A stretch of 64,000 bases of DNA from Halorhabdus tiamatea SARL4B (GTDB lineage Archaea; Halobacteriota; Halobacteria; Halobacteriales; Haloarculaceae): the NCBI RefSeq assembly GCF_000470655.1, contig NC_021921.1, positions 124,001 through 188,000 on the forward strand, read 5' to 3'. The notes beneath the pieces are model-generated. The model was not told the origin of the DNA and ran no database searches. It worked only from the letters and a program-made list of their open reading frames with translations. Position 1 is the stretch's first letter. Each line of letters begins with the position of its first letter. The position numbers and the translations under genes are program-made. This document shows positions 35,825 through 44,905 of this stretch, piece after piece.

Positions 35825-36622
35825 TCAGGCGTCCTCGACGACGAGCATCCCCTGGTGACACTCCGGACAGTAATCTCCCTCACGAAGTGACGACGCTTCG
35901 ATCGGCGTCGTGAATCCGCATTTCGCACACCGAAACTGGCCGTCTCGAACCGTCTCCGCGTCGGGATTCTCGACATCGGCGCTCGCCCTTTCCAGATCTG
36001 GACGGGTACTCGACCAAACCTCGGCGTCGTCTCCCGACTCCTCGTCGGTCGCGCTGTCAGTGGACGCGTCCATCACGACGGCCGGGTCGACTTCTTCGCG
36101 TTCCGGTTCGTCCTCGACAGCCGGGTCGGACTGTTCGGAGCCCATCACGACCCCGTCGTCTGATCCGGGGTCATCTCGTTCTGTGCCCTCGGGGGACCCG
36201 GAATCCGGCCACTCGCCCGGATTTCGGTCCGGCTGTTCGTCAGTGTCGTCCTCGAGAATCACACCGTCGTCCTCGGCGGCGGACTCGTAATCCATGTCTT
36301 CCTCAGGCGGTGGTGATTCGCCCGTCTCAGTCGGTGTGACGGGTTCGTCCGCCTCGGCGTCGACGATGTCCGCTCCCGAATCCGGTTCCGGTTCGGTCAC
36401 GTCGGATTCCGGTTCGGTCGTCTCGGGATCTTTCTCGACGTCCTCGGGCGTCTTGATCGTCGTCACTTCGGTGTTCTCCGAGACGACCCGTGTCTCTCCA
36501 CACCGCCTGCAGGTTTCGACCTCCCGGATCGTGCTGACGACCTCGTTTCCCTGTTCCTCGCGGTCACGCTCGACGGTGGTCTCACCGAAGTCGTGACCGA
36601 AAAGCGAACACTTGATACCCAT
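35825..36622 (-). CDS. Zinc-ribbon protein with long acidic linker (DUF7093-like)
   Basis: 265 residues from MGIKCSLFGHDFG (ATG at 36622; another at 36628). An N-terminal zinc site uses Cys5 and CRRCGETR; the C-terminal site is CAKCGFTTPIE ... CPECHQGM. Between them are about 150 residues rich in Asp, Glu, Pro and Ser, predicted to be disordered. Two terminal zinc ribbons joined by an acidic linker suit an adaptor, but no partner is known. Confidence 0.75.
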   Translation of the reverse strand: MGIKCSLFGHDFGETTVERDREEQGNEVVSTIREVETCRRCGETRVVSENTEVTTIKTPEDVEKDPETTEPESDVTEPEPDSGADIVDAEADEPVTPTETGESPPPEEDMDYESAAEDDGVILEDDTDEQPDRNPGEWPDSGSPEGTERDDPGSDDGVVMGSEQSDPAVEDEPEREEVDPAVVMDASTDSATDEESGDDAEVWSSTRPDLERASADVENPDAETVRDGQFRCAKCGFTTPIEASSLREGDYCPECHQGMLVVEDA

Positions 36623-36709
36623 TGCCATGAAGTCGCCACCTGCGAGGTATAAGCGTACTGCTTGGAACGCGGGGACAAGTGTAAGACCCGCCACGGCGAA
36701 CGGGTAGCT

Positions 36710-37003
36710 ATGCAAGCGAAGCCGGAGTACCGTGATCGCGAGGAGACGGAAGTGGCGGTACTCGATGCGCTGGCCGACCGTGGCGAGGACGGAATGACCG
36801 TCTTCGAGTTGCGGTCGTCCGTCGAAGTCGACATCGACACTCTGGAGTCAGCGCTCGCGAATCTCAAGGCCGACGACCTCATCGAAGCCACTGACGACGG
36901 CGATGGCACCCATATCGTTCCCGACAGTGACGTCATCGGGCCCGAAACCGAGAACGAAGCGACCACCATCGTCGACCGCATCCGTGACCGACTCCCGCTG
37001 TAG
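36710..37003 (+). CDS. Small winged-helix protein (DUF6432-like)
   Basis: 97 residues from the ATG at 36710. One winged helix: EVAVLDALADRGEDGMTVFE, then LESALANLKADDLIEATDDG. It is divergent from the zinc-ribbon gene, with 87 bases between starts. Found widely in haloarchaea as a single-domain protein; no target known. Confidence 0.7.
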   Translation: MQAKPEYRDREETEVAVLDALADRGEDGMTVFELRSSVEVDIDTLESALANLKADDLIEATDDGDGTHIVPDSDVIGPETENEATTIVDRIRDRLPL

Positions 37004-37004
37004 G

Positions 37005-37370
37005 TCAGTAACTGGCCACGAAGACGACCGAGAGGTTCTGGGCGACGATCAGCGTCCCGACAGCGATCATGCCGAGAAACCAGACCCGCCAGCCCGGGAC
37101 GTCAGTGACCTGTTCCCGAGCCGCGACCAGGACGACACAGGCAACGACCGCAACACCACCCTTCAACAAAATCGCCACCGCCGGATCCGCCTCGAGGAGC
37201 GTCCGGACCAACGGATTGAGTTCACCCGCCACTGACCCGGTCACGTGTGCGGCAAGCACCGTCGTAACCGTATCTCCGACACCCCAGACGAACCCCAGAA
37301 ACACCACCAGCTCGGCGTACTCGGGTAGCCTGATATGAGGGAAGGAACGCAAACGGGTTCGGGCGGCCAT
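37005..37370 (-). CDS. DUF5658-like membrane protein
   Basis: 121 residues from MAARTRLR. Three hydrophobic segments are visible: about 20-42 (LVVFLGFVWGVGDTVTTV), 65-83 and 92-115. GDTVTT and GELNPLVR are typical of the family recorded as DUF5658. Its end nearly touches the convergent DUF6432 gene. Function unknown. Confidence 0.65.
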   Translation of the reverse strand: MAARTRLRSFPHIRLPEYAELVVFLGFVWGVGDTVTTVLAAHVTGSVAGELNPLVRTLLEADPAVAILLKGGVAVVACVVLVAAREQVTDVPGWRVWFLGMIAVGTLIVAQNLSVVFVASY

Positions 37371-37584
37371 GTATCTGGTGGATAGAACGATCTCTCGACT
37401 GAAAAACATCCGGTTCAAATTATCGTTTTTGATTTTATTCCCACGTGTTATCAGAATTACTGCGTGGAAGCTCCGTCTCGTTTACCACAAGGCAACCATC
37501 GGGCAGTATCAGCATAGAGAATTCGACGGCCGCTTTCCGAACGGAACAGAGCGACCGACACGCAGATCAGCAGGGATCCGAGCG

Positions 37585-37773
37585 TTACCCTTCGATGGCC
37601 CACTTCACTCGCCGAAGTCGCTGTTTGAATTCTGCGGTCGTGAGCTCGAGTCCGAGTTTCGCGAGTTCTGCGTCTCGATCTCCGTCCGGGGTGGACTCGT
37701 AGATTTCGTCGACGCGGCCGACGACGCGTTCGGCATGGAAACTATTTTTGAATGTGACGTTCACCGCTACCAA
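37585..37773 (-). CDS. Small conserved haloarchaeal protein (62 aa)
   Basis: 62 residues, charged, alpha/beta in appearance (VNVTFKNSFHAERVVGRVDE ... TTAEFKQRLRRVKWAIEG). Divergent from the Yip1-like gene with only 2 bases between the start codons, which leaves no room for two separate upstream promoters; one or both must be transcribed from an internal start. Not assigned to a family. Confidence 0.55.
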   Translation of the reverse strand: MVAVNVTFKNSFHAERVVGRVDEIYESTPDGDRDAELAKLGLELTTAEFKQRLRRVKWAIEG

Positions 37774-37775
37774 CG

Positions 37776-38378
37776 ATGCGAAAGACCCCGCTACGAAGCC
37801 CTTCCGAGTACTATCGCCAGACGGATCGCCCCTCGCTGTCAGTCGGGACGGCCGTGGTCCTCGTCGAAGCCACCCTCGTCGCCGTTGTCGTCTGGGTGTT
37901 CGTCCGACGCGTCATGGCCCAGATCGACCTCACTGCCGCCGAGCGTGCCGACGTCAGTGGCATGATCGTCGGCGGGGCCGTCGGCGTATTCGTCGCCGTC
38001 CTCCTCGGATGGCTGCTCTTCGGCGCTATCCTCCACGTCTTCGTATGGTTTGCAGACGGCGATCGGGGGTTCGGGACGACGCTGGCGGTCGTCGGCGAGG
38101 CCGACCTCGTTAGCATCCTCCTGTTTCCGGTCGCCGCCGTGGGGCTGTTCACCATGGTCGGCGACGTCCCGTCGGACCCGGCCGCGGCGGCGAGCTTTCT
38201 CGAACGCGCTGGCCCGTACTCGTCACCACTCGCGGTGCTGTCGAGTTTCGTCGGGTTCGTCTGGCGAGCGGTGATCCAGGGAATCGGACTCGCCGAGGCA
38301 CACGACCTGCCGGTCGGGAAGATGCTGACGCTCACGTTCGTCCTTGGATTTCTCGGATTCGTGCTCAACCTAGTCTGA
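37776..38378 (+). CDS. Yip1-domain membrane protein
   Basis: 200 residues with five hydrophobic segments (about 23-45, 63-88, 98-125, 143-160, 175-198). LTLTFVLGFLGFVLNLV at the end and the spacing match haloarchaeal Yip1-like proteins. Role unknown in archaea; eukaryotic homologues act in vesicle trafficking. Confidence 0.7.
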   Translation: MRKTPLRSPSEYYRQTDRPSLSVGTAVVLVEATLVAVVVWVFVRRVMAQIDLTAAERADVSGMIVGGAVGVFVAVLLGWLLFGAILHVFVWFADGDRGFGTTLAVVGEADLVSILLFPVAAVGLFTMVGDVPSDPAAAASFLERAGPYSSPLAVLSSFVGFVWRAVIQGIGLAEAHDLPVGKMLTLTFVLGFLGFVLNLV

Positions 38379-38408
38379 ACACTGGTAGGTCCCAGTTCAG
38401 CAGTTGAC

Positions 38409-39902
38409 TCAGAGATCGTATAGGCCACGGTATTTCTCGGTGACGTACGCGAGGAAGTGATCGGCGCTGAAGGATTCGCCGGTCGCCTCCTCGACGAGGT
38501 CGTCGGTCGTGTATCGTTTCCCGTGGCGATGGACGTTCTCGGTGAGCCACTCGTGAAGGTCGTCGAACTCGCCGTCTCGAACGGCGTCGTCGATAGGTCC
38601 GATCTCGGACTCGGCAGCGTCGTACAGTTGCGCCGCCAGGACGCTACCCAGTGTGTACGTCGGGAAATATCCGAACGTTCCGTTCGTCCAGTGGATGTCC
38701 TGGAGACAGCCTTCGGCGTCGGATTCTGGACGGATTCCGAGGTACTCCTCCATCTTGTCGTTCCAGACTGCCGGCACCTCGCTGACGTCGAGATCGCCCG
38801 CGATCAGGTCGCGTTCGATCTCGAAGCGCACGAGGATGTGCATGTGATAGGTGAGCTCGTCAGCCTCGACGCGAATCAGGTTGTCGTCGTAGACTCGGTT
38901 GGCTGCACCGTATGCCTCGTCGGCGCTCACGTCGACCCCGAGGTGGTTCTCGACGGTCGGCGTGAAGTACTCCCAGAAGGCTTTCGAGCGACCGACGTGG
39001 TTCTCCCAGAGGCGCGACTGGGATTCGTGGACCGTCAGATCTCGAGCGTCACCCAGCGGGGTCCCGTACTCGTCATCCGGCAGTCCGAGGGCGTACGTCG
39101 CGTGGCCGAACTCGTGGATCGTCGAGGACAGCGAGTCGAGGGGCTTTGCTTCGTCGAAGCGGGTAGTGATTCGGGCGTCGAACTGCGTGCCGGACGTGAA
39201 CGGATGGGTCGACGTGTCCAACCGCCCGCGACCCCAGTCGAATCCGAGGTCGTCCAGTGCCGCCCGGACCAGTTCCTCCTGGTCGTCGACGTCGAACGTC
39301 CCCTCGAAGGGGTGGGGTTGGGGTACGTCGCTATCGGCGATGTCGTCGATCAACGGGACGAGCTCTTCCCGGAGGCGTCCGAGGATCCGTTCGGCGGTGT
39401 CTAACCCGAGGTAGGGCTCGAATTCCTCGAAGAGTACTTCGTAGGGGTCCCGGTCGGGGTCGATAGCTTCGGCGTATTCCCGACGTAACTCAACCAGTTC
39501 CTCGAGAACCGGTGCGTAAGCCTCGAAGTCGTCTTCCTCGCGGGCCTGCTCCCAGACTGGTAATGCCTCGCTCGTCGTCTCGGAGATCTGTTCGACCAGA
39601 TCACGTGGCACCTTCCGCGCTCGCTCGTGTTCACGCCGAACCTCGCGGACAACCGCTCGCTGTGCGGGATCGAGTGACCCCTCGTCGACATCTGCGAGAT
39701 AGCCCGCCAGGTCGTCGTCGGTCAGCAGGTCGTGATGGAGCGTCGACAGGGCGGACTGCTGTTTCGAGCGTGCCGGCGTCCCGCCTTCCGGCATCATCAC
39801 CTGCTGGTCCCACTGGAGCAAGCCGCCGGCGTCCGCGACGTAGTTGAGTTGCGTGACGTGTTCGAGGAGGGTATCATAGACAGGGGGTGTCTCGGCTGAC
39901 AT
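38409..39902 (-). CDS. Carboxypeptidase Taq-type metallopeptidase (M32)
   Basis: 497 residues from MSAETPP at 39902. The zinc motif HEFGH (SSTIHEFGHATYALGLPDD) and downstream HESQSRLWENHVGRS (third zinc ligand Glu) are M32 hallmarks. GYFPTYTLGSVLAAQLYDA near the end is also family-specific. It removes C-terminal residues from peptides in the cytosol. An upstream in-frame extension to 40034 looks non-coding. Confidence 0.95.
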   Translation of the reverse strand: MSAETPPVYDTLLEHVTQLNYVADAGGLLQWDQQVMMPEGGTPARSKQQSALSTLHHDLLTDDDLAGYLADVDEGSLDPAQRAVVREVRREHERARKVPRDLVEQISETTSEALPVWEQAREEDDFEAYAPVLEELVELRREYAEAIDPDRDPYEVLFEEFEPYLGLDTAERILGRLREELVPLIDDIADSDVPQPHPFEGTFDVDDQEELVRAALDDLGFDWGRGRLDTSTHPFTSGTQFDARITTRFDEAKPLDSLSSTIHEFGHATYALGLPDDEYGTPLGDARDLTVHESQSRLWENHVGRSKAFWEYFTPTVENHLGVDVSADEAYGAANRVYDDNLIRVEADELTYHMHILVRFEIERDLIAGDLDVSEVPAVWNDKMEEYLGIRPESDAEGCLQDIHWTNGTFGYFPTYTLGSVLAAQLYDAAESEIGPIDDAVRDGEFDDLHEWLTENVHRHGKRYTTDDLVEEATGESFSADHFLAYVTEKYRGLYDL

Positions 39903-41629
39903 ACGCCAGTGTTTGACTGGCGCTGGCAAAGACCCGGCGGTTCGAACTCCTCTCTGGCGAGCAATCGATCTGCTGGTACAGGTTGAGTTGACCAGGGAAT
40001 CTGAACATTCGCCGATCGTAACGGCCGATAACACGCTGACGCTGTTGAAGAAGGAAACCGAGATCGGATAGCGGGAATATATGCCTGCGGTAGCGCGGGG
40101 TCTGAGTGGCTACACTACCCGTGGCCTCGGTAACACTCCAAATAAGTAACTAATTTAACAAGAAGTCCGTTCAAAAAGTGTTCTGAACCACTCATCGATT
40201 CGGCTAAGACACCCATCACACCCCTACTAATCCCGCTGTAGTCGCAACTCTCCTACCGCAGAGTTAGTATACCGGAATATGGTTTATGGGTATGGTGCGA
40301 AACGAGTCGTTCGCCCGAAGCTCTGATTCTGTATCGAGCGTTCCTGAGAGTTTCCTGACCAGCGCTTGCTCGGTACCTGGCAGTCATGGCCTGTGGCACA
40401 AACTCTAGCGGTGGCCAGTCGCCCAGCACAGAGCTGTCTTGGACTGGCAACGAGAGTCCTGTGGACGTGATCCGAAATCCGCCGCCCAATCGCGCAGGCG
40501 ACCTCCCCAGAGTCTTTTATTTACGTACCCCGGGCCGTCGGGTAGCTATCATTTTTCGTCGTGAATCCCTACCCGGGATAGGACGGACTGCCTCACGCCT
40601 TCCTAATACTGCCGGCTGTAAGTTCGTAAAGATATTCGCCACACCGGGGTGGCGAATTCCTTCAGTCTGTTACAGCCGGCAGTATAAATCGCTGAACAGA
40701 GTTCCCTGTGGCACTCGTCGATCGGCTCTCGATCGCGCGTGATGAGCAGTGTCGCGAGCAAAACGGTTCAAATCGAGTCGGTTAGAGCTCAGTCGGGCCA
40801 ACCACCCGGCTTGCCCAATTCACGGAGCGAACACCACACGGCGAAGAAATCACGAGGCTTCCGAGACACCGCTATTCTATCGAGTATAGATCATTTCCTC
40901 GGAGAGGATGGCCTCCCGACAGGGGCAAGACACCCAGGAGTATCGAATATATATTCAGTACCGGTGGGTATCCAACAGCAGTTTGCACAAAACAGCGCGT
41001 CGTCGGTACACTACCAGCCGCTGTTGGTGAACGGACCGCCTGTTCGGAATTACATCTGGGGGCTCCTGGAAGGCGGTGTGTAGGTACCCAGGTTGCAGTT
41101 GCGAACAGCAAGCGGTCTGGGTGGCCCCGGAGGGGCGGTGACGGCGCTGCTCGAGCGGTCGTATTCTCGTTGCGGGGCACGAAGTGACTTGTGAATCGAT
41201 GACAAAAGAGTGCCGTTCTTTCGAACCAGAGTGTCCGCTCACGAGTCACCGGTCCGTTCGCGCGTGCCGGCGCTACTGCGCCTCGGGAGTTGCGTCGGCT
41301 GTCGTCTCTGAGCACCCCCTCTGACTCCTATTCCGGGGGTACACACCACTTGTGGAGCTGGGTTTTCGACGGCTTACCCCCAGGGGCTAGCCGGCGAAAG
41401 GACCGGTCTCTCAATCCAACCGATTACAGCGGCTGGCAGACACTTCACGAGCCAATTCCGAGGTGATATTTTTATCAGTATATGTGGGACCAATATTCTA
41501 CGAAGTGGTGCTACCTTTCAAGGATAATCTGTGTATTTCGGCGATTTACCAGTGCTATAAAGACAGATAACTCTCCTTATCTGGGTTAGTAGGGATACTT
41601 TGAAGAACGGGTGGCTCGAACCCCTACCC
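39903..41629. other. Gene-free 1.7-kb island
   Basis: No frame shows haloarchaeal codon use or a known family. Base composition is patchy, with AT-rich patches at 40130-40200 and 41465-41600. On the minus strand a promoter-like taaataaaag (rc of 40516-40525) is followed by about 300 bases that could fold extensively, so a non-coding transcript is possible; motif search by eye for SRP RNA, RNase P RNA and tRNA was negative. A palindromic element lies at 40606-40685. The island precedes a DUF5805/integrase pair and may be a decayed integrated element. Confidence 0.45.
40606..40685. repeat. 80-bp palindromic MITE-like element
   Basis: Perfect 16-bp terminal inverted repeats ATACTGCCGGCTGTAA (40606-40621) and its complement (40670-40685) surround an inner perfect 9-bp palindrome, ATTCGCCAC/GTGGCGAAT (40634-40642 and 40649-40657), with a 6-nt loop. 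The ends match neither IS in this window. No clear target duplication was seen. Confidence 0.75.
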
Positions 41630-42031
41630 ATGCCGGACGAAGAGCCGATGTCTCGAACAGCTGTCAAGACGTACGTCCCGGCCTATCAAAAAGAAGCCTG
41701 GCAGTCACATGCGGACGAACTCGATATGAGTCAAAGCGAGTTCGTCAGGACGATGGTCCAGGCCGGCAGGCGTCAGTACACTGCAGATGAGGGCACACAC
41801 GAGTCGCCACAGTCCACTTCTGGGGACAACCGTTCACCGGACGAACACGGTCTGGCAGACCGCGTCCGACAGCAGTTGTCAAGTGAGGACGCACTGACGT
41901 GGGACGAGTTGGTCGCCGCCCTGACCGACGACGTCGAGTCCCGACTCGAGGAAGCGCTCGATGAACTCCAGGCGGACAACGTCGTGAAGTACAGCGGCCG
42001 TGACGGCGGATACATACTCCTCGAACCATGA
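41630..42031 (+). CDS. DUF5805 family protein
   Basis: 133 residues from MPDEEPMSRT (41630). An N-terminal ribbon-helix-helix-like segment (VKTYVPAYQKEAWQSHADEL, SQSEFVRTMVQAGRR) is followed by a winged-helix-like C-terminus (DALTWDELVAALTDDVESRL). The stop overlaps the integrase start (ATGA), a pairing seen in many haloarchaea. It is probably a DNA-binding accessory or regulator of the recombinase. Confidence 0.8.
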   Translation: MPDEEPMSRTAVKTYVPAYQKEAWQSHADELDMSQSEFVRTMVQAGRRQYTADEGTHESPQSTSGDNRSPDEHGLADRVRQQLSSEDALTWDELVAALTDDVESRLEEALDELQADNVVKYSGRDGGYILLEP

Positions 42032-43095
42032 GTGCCGGCACTGATATTCCTGAAGCGGTCGAAGACCCGATAGAGTACTTTCTGACGGACATTACCTATC
42101 AGGGCAAAAGCGAGCGGACCAGAGACGCCTACGAACGTGTTCTCCGGGACTTCGAGACGTCACTGTCTGGGGCCGAAACCGGCGAACAACCACTCGCAGA
42201 CGCCACACATCGTGACTGTATGGCGTGGATTCACGACCAGCGTGGCGGACTCTCTGAAAGCACTGTCGCGACGTATGCGTCCTATCTTCACCGGTTTTAT
42301 GCCTATATGGTCCAGATCGGGGTCTTCGACTCGAACCCGATGGCGATCGTCGTCGAGGAGATGGACGAGCGCATCGACGCTGATCCGGCACGCCGTGACG
42401 TTTCCGTCCCGGAAATGCGGCAATTCGTCTCCGGGATCCGCCATCCGTTGGACAGAGCGGCAATCGTCACGCTATTGAAGACCGGGATGCGAGTCGGTGA
42501 ACTGTGTAATCTGGATCAGCGTGATCTCCATCTGATCGACGATCCACGCGAAGACGTGACGGTACGACCGAGTCTCGATGGCCGGCCGAACTCGTTGTTC
42601 GTCGCAAGCGAGCCCGCACGCGGTTCGACGGTCAACGGCGAGGAACGGACAGCCTCGAACAAGCGCCGTCGAGACACGGTCATACCGGTCGACGACGACC
42701 TGGCCGAGACGCTGCAAGCCTGGCTCGACGTGCGTCCTGATCCCGTCTCGTCGGCCCGGCCACTGTTTAGTAGTACGTCGGACAACTGGGGGCGTCGACT
42801 CACGCCGGATGCTGTTCGGCATATCGTGACAACGCACGCGAGCGAGGCGGGGTGGTACGACAACGGTGGGGGGGTCGAAGAGAACGTCACACCCCATTAC
42901 TTCCGGCACTTCTTTACGACGCACCTCAGGGATCGCACTGGCGATCGCGGCATCGTCAAGTACCTCCGCGGAGACGTCGCCCAAGACATCATCGACACCT
43001 ATACCCACGACTGGGGCGATCGGGTTCGCGAGGTATACGAAACTCACATTTACGAACTGCCGGTGGCTGAATATCGTTCTACGTGCGGTGTGTAA
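42028..43095 (+). CDS. Tyrosine recombinase/integrase
   Basis: 355 residues: an N-terminal SAM-like core-binding domain (residues 10-110) and a C-terminal catalytic domain with the expected order: Arg in TGMRVGELCNL, HYFRHFFTTHL (H-x-x-R), and the nucleophile candidate Tyr near REVYETHIYEL. It is translationally coupled to DUF5805. No tRNA attachment site or phage genes are beside it, so it may serve as a resident XerC/D-like recombinase, or be the remnant of an integrated element. Confidence 0.88.
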   Translation: MSAGTDIPEAVEDPIEYFLTDITYQGKSERTRDAYERVLRDFETSLSGAETGEQPLADATHRDCMAWIHDQRGGLSESTVATYASYLHRFYAYMVQIGVFDSNPMAIVVEEMDERIDADPARRDVSVPEMRQFVSGIRHPLDRAAIVTLLKTGMRVGELCNLDQRDLHLIDDPREDVTVRPSLDGRPNSLFVASEPARGSTVNGEERTASNKRRRDTVIPVDDDLAETLQAWLDVRPDPVSSARPLFSSTSDNWGRRLTPDAVRHIVTTHASEAGWYDNGGGVEENVTPHYFRHFFTTHLRDRTGDRGIVKYLRGDVAQDIIDTYTHDWGDRVREVYETHIYELPVAEYRSTCGV

Positions 43096-43283
43096 ACTTT
43101 ATTTCGCTATATAGAGATTGGATGGCGCTGTCGAGATATCGAACCAGAGTCAGCGTGAATTGGGCAAACCCGACTGCGTCGACGCTCGAAGGCCCGTCGT
43201 CGAACTCGTCGCGGCCGAACGTCCGTCTTCGAGTAGAATCTGGACGACGCGGCCGTTCTTGAGAGGTACTGAGACGGAAACGG

Positions 43284-44114
43284 CTACTGCTCGTCGGTCA
43301 TCTCATCGGACTCCGCACTGAACGCCCTAAGCTTCTCGACGGCATCCTCGACCGAAAGCGGTGGATCGTCGGAACCCGCTCGCTGGAAGGTGGAGACGAG
43401 CCTGGGCGGCGAGACACCGACGTCTCGAAGAGTGGTGCCGTCAGTGAGGACGTCACGGACTGGGCCATCACGGGCGATCGAGCCCGCGCGATCTAGCAGG
43501 ACGACGCGATCGGCGACCCGAGGGACAAGATCGGCGCTCGGCGTTGACACGACAACCGTTGTTCCTGCCTCGTTACGCCGGTCGAGCGCGTCGAAGATCG
43601 TTTCGCGGTGGCCGGCGTCGACGTCCGCGACGGGTTCGTCCAGCAGAAGCAGGTCGGGTTCGACGGCGAGGGCGGCAGCCAGCGCGGCCCGGCGCTGTTC
43701 CCCACCGCTCAGCCGGAACGGCGGCTTATCGACCAGCCCGTCGAGATCGAACTCGGCTGTGAGGTCCGCGATTCGTGCCTCGGCGTCGGCGCGATCGACA
43801 TCGAGCTGTGCGGGACCATATTCCAGATCCTCCCTGACTGTCGCGTTGAAGAGGTAGTCGGCCGGCGCTTGCGGGCAGTGAGCGATGCGATCCCGAAGCG
43901 CGTCGGCCGGATCGTCGGTCTCGAAGTACGTGACATCGCCGCTGGCTGGCTCGCGCAGGCCGGCAAGCAGCGACAGCAGCGTGCTCTTGCCCGCGCCGTT
44001 CGGACCGAGAATCGCCACGCGCTCGCCGGCTTCGATCGTCAATTCGATTCCGTCGAGCGCGGTGGTCCCGTCAGGATACGCGAACTGGAGATCGCGAGCG
44101 TCGAGTGCGTTCAC
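43284..44114 (-). CDS. cbiO: ECF-type metal importer ATPase (CbiO/NikO)
   Basis: 276 residues from a GTG at 44114. Walker A GPNGAGKST, Q-loop AHCPQAPADYL, signature FRLSGGEQRR, Walker B DLLLLDEPVAD, and a C-terminal extension of about 45 residues. The GTG start overlaps the cbiQ stop (GTGA). The longer frame reaching 44810 overlaps cbiQ and is spurious. With CbiM and CbiQ it powers uptake of nickel or cobalt. Confidence 0.92.
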   Translation of the reverse strand: MNALDARDLQFAYPDGTTALDGIELTIEAGERVAILGPNGAGKSTLLSLLAGLREPASGDVTYFETDDPADALRDRIAHCPQAPADYLFNATVREDLEYGPAQLDVDRADAEARIADLTAEFDLDGLVDKPPFRLSGGEQRRAALAAALAVEPDLLLLDEPVADVDAGHRETIFDALDRRNEAGTTVVVSTPSADLVPRVADRVVLLDRAGSIARDGPVRDVLTDGTTLRDVGVSPPRLVSTFQRAGSDDPPLSVEDAVEKLRAFSAESDEMTDEQ

Positions 44115-44905
44115 GCCAGTAACACCCCCGCGGTACCGGTCCCGAAGACGACGAACGCGAACGCGGCGTCGGCGAAGCCGATGGCGTGCTGGTGGGCGTA
44201 GACTCGCCCGCTCGTTCCGCCACGCGAGCGGGCCGACCGACCGACGCGCTCGCCGCGATCCAGCGCCCGCAGGAGGAACGTTCCGAGCAGCGATCCGGCT
44301 TCCCGCCAGGATTCGCCGAGTGTGGCCCGACGGACCCGCCGACTCCGACGCGCCAGAACCAGCCGCGAGAGTTCCTCGAAGACGACAAGCAAGTACCGAT
44401 AGGTTATCGAGAGCAGCGTCACGGCTGTCCGTGGCGCGCGAAGCGACCTGAGTGCACTCAAAAGCGACGTGAATCGCGTCGTCGACAGCAGCAGGCCGAG
44501 CAGCGAGACGCTCGCGCCGACGCGGAGGGCGAACGTCGCCACGTAGGTCCCACCGGGGACGCTCACTGGCCCGAGCAGCGTTGGGCCGGAGATGAGAACG
44601 GCCTGTGGCGCGACGATCAGCAGAGCGATCGCGGTCGGAACGGCCGTCCGGAGACCGTGGACCGCAAGGGAAACGCGCGAGAGGGCCGCAAGCACGATCG
44701 TCACTGCGAGAACGGCTGCCGGTGGGCTCGGCGTCTCGAAGGTGACGGTGACGACCAGCAGCGCGACGATGCCGAGGAGCTTCACGACGGGGTGGACCGC
44801 CTGGAGCCAACCGTCCCGACTGGCGACGCGCTCGTCACGGAGGAGCCCTCGAGTCCGGTCGGTCAGCGTGCCGGCCGACCGGCCGATCGGATCAGCGCGG
44901 TTCAC
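44111..44905 (-). CDS. cbiQ: ECF-type metal importer transmembrane subunit (CbiQ/NikQ)
   Basis: 264 residues from a GTG. Five or six hydrophobic segments, plus the coupling-helix motifs of T components: LLSALRSLRAPRTAVTLLSI and ELSRLVLARRSRRVRRA, with Ala-Arg-type sequences that contact CbiO. It overlaps cbiM by 14 bases at its start and cbiO at its end, so M, Q and O are one tightly packed operon. Confidence 0.9.
   Translation of the reverse strand: MNRADPIGRSAGTLTDRTRGLLRDERVASRDGWLQAVHPVVKLLGIVALLVVTVTFETPSPPAAVLAVTIVLAALSRVSLAVHGLRTAVPTAIALLIVAPQAVLISGPTLLGPVSVPGGTYVATFALRVGASVSLLGLLLSTTRFTSLLSALRSLRAPRTAVTLLSITYRYLLVVFEELSRLVLARRSRRVRRATLGESWREAGSLLGTFLLRALDRGERVGRSARSRGGTSGRVYAHQHAIGFADAAFAFVVFGTGTAGVLLA

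Noticed and set aside
40765-40785. GGTTCAAATC resembling a tRNA T-loop
   Set aside because: The flanking bases do not form a T stem, and no acceptor, D or anticodon arms fit.
40740-41083. Plus-strand ORF of 114 residues in the gene-free island
   Set aside because: No recognisable domain, composition is not acidic, and codon use is unlike the neighbours.
39903-41629. SRP RNA, RNase P RNA or replication origin in the island
   Set aside because: None of the conserved motifs I know for these (SRP helix 8 core, RNase P conserved regions, haloarchaeal ORB repeats) was found by eye on either strand.
42028-43095. Active provirus anchored by the integrase
   Set aside because: No capsid, terminase, replication genes or tRNA attachment site in the surrounding window; the next genes are a chromosomal metal importer.
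43284-44810. 508-residue frame extending CbiO upstream
   Set aside because: The extension is Arg-rich and antiparallel in frame to cbiQ; the GTG at 44114 with GTGA overlap is the natural start.
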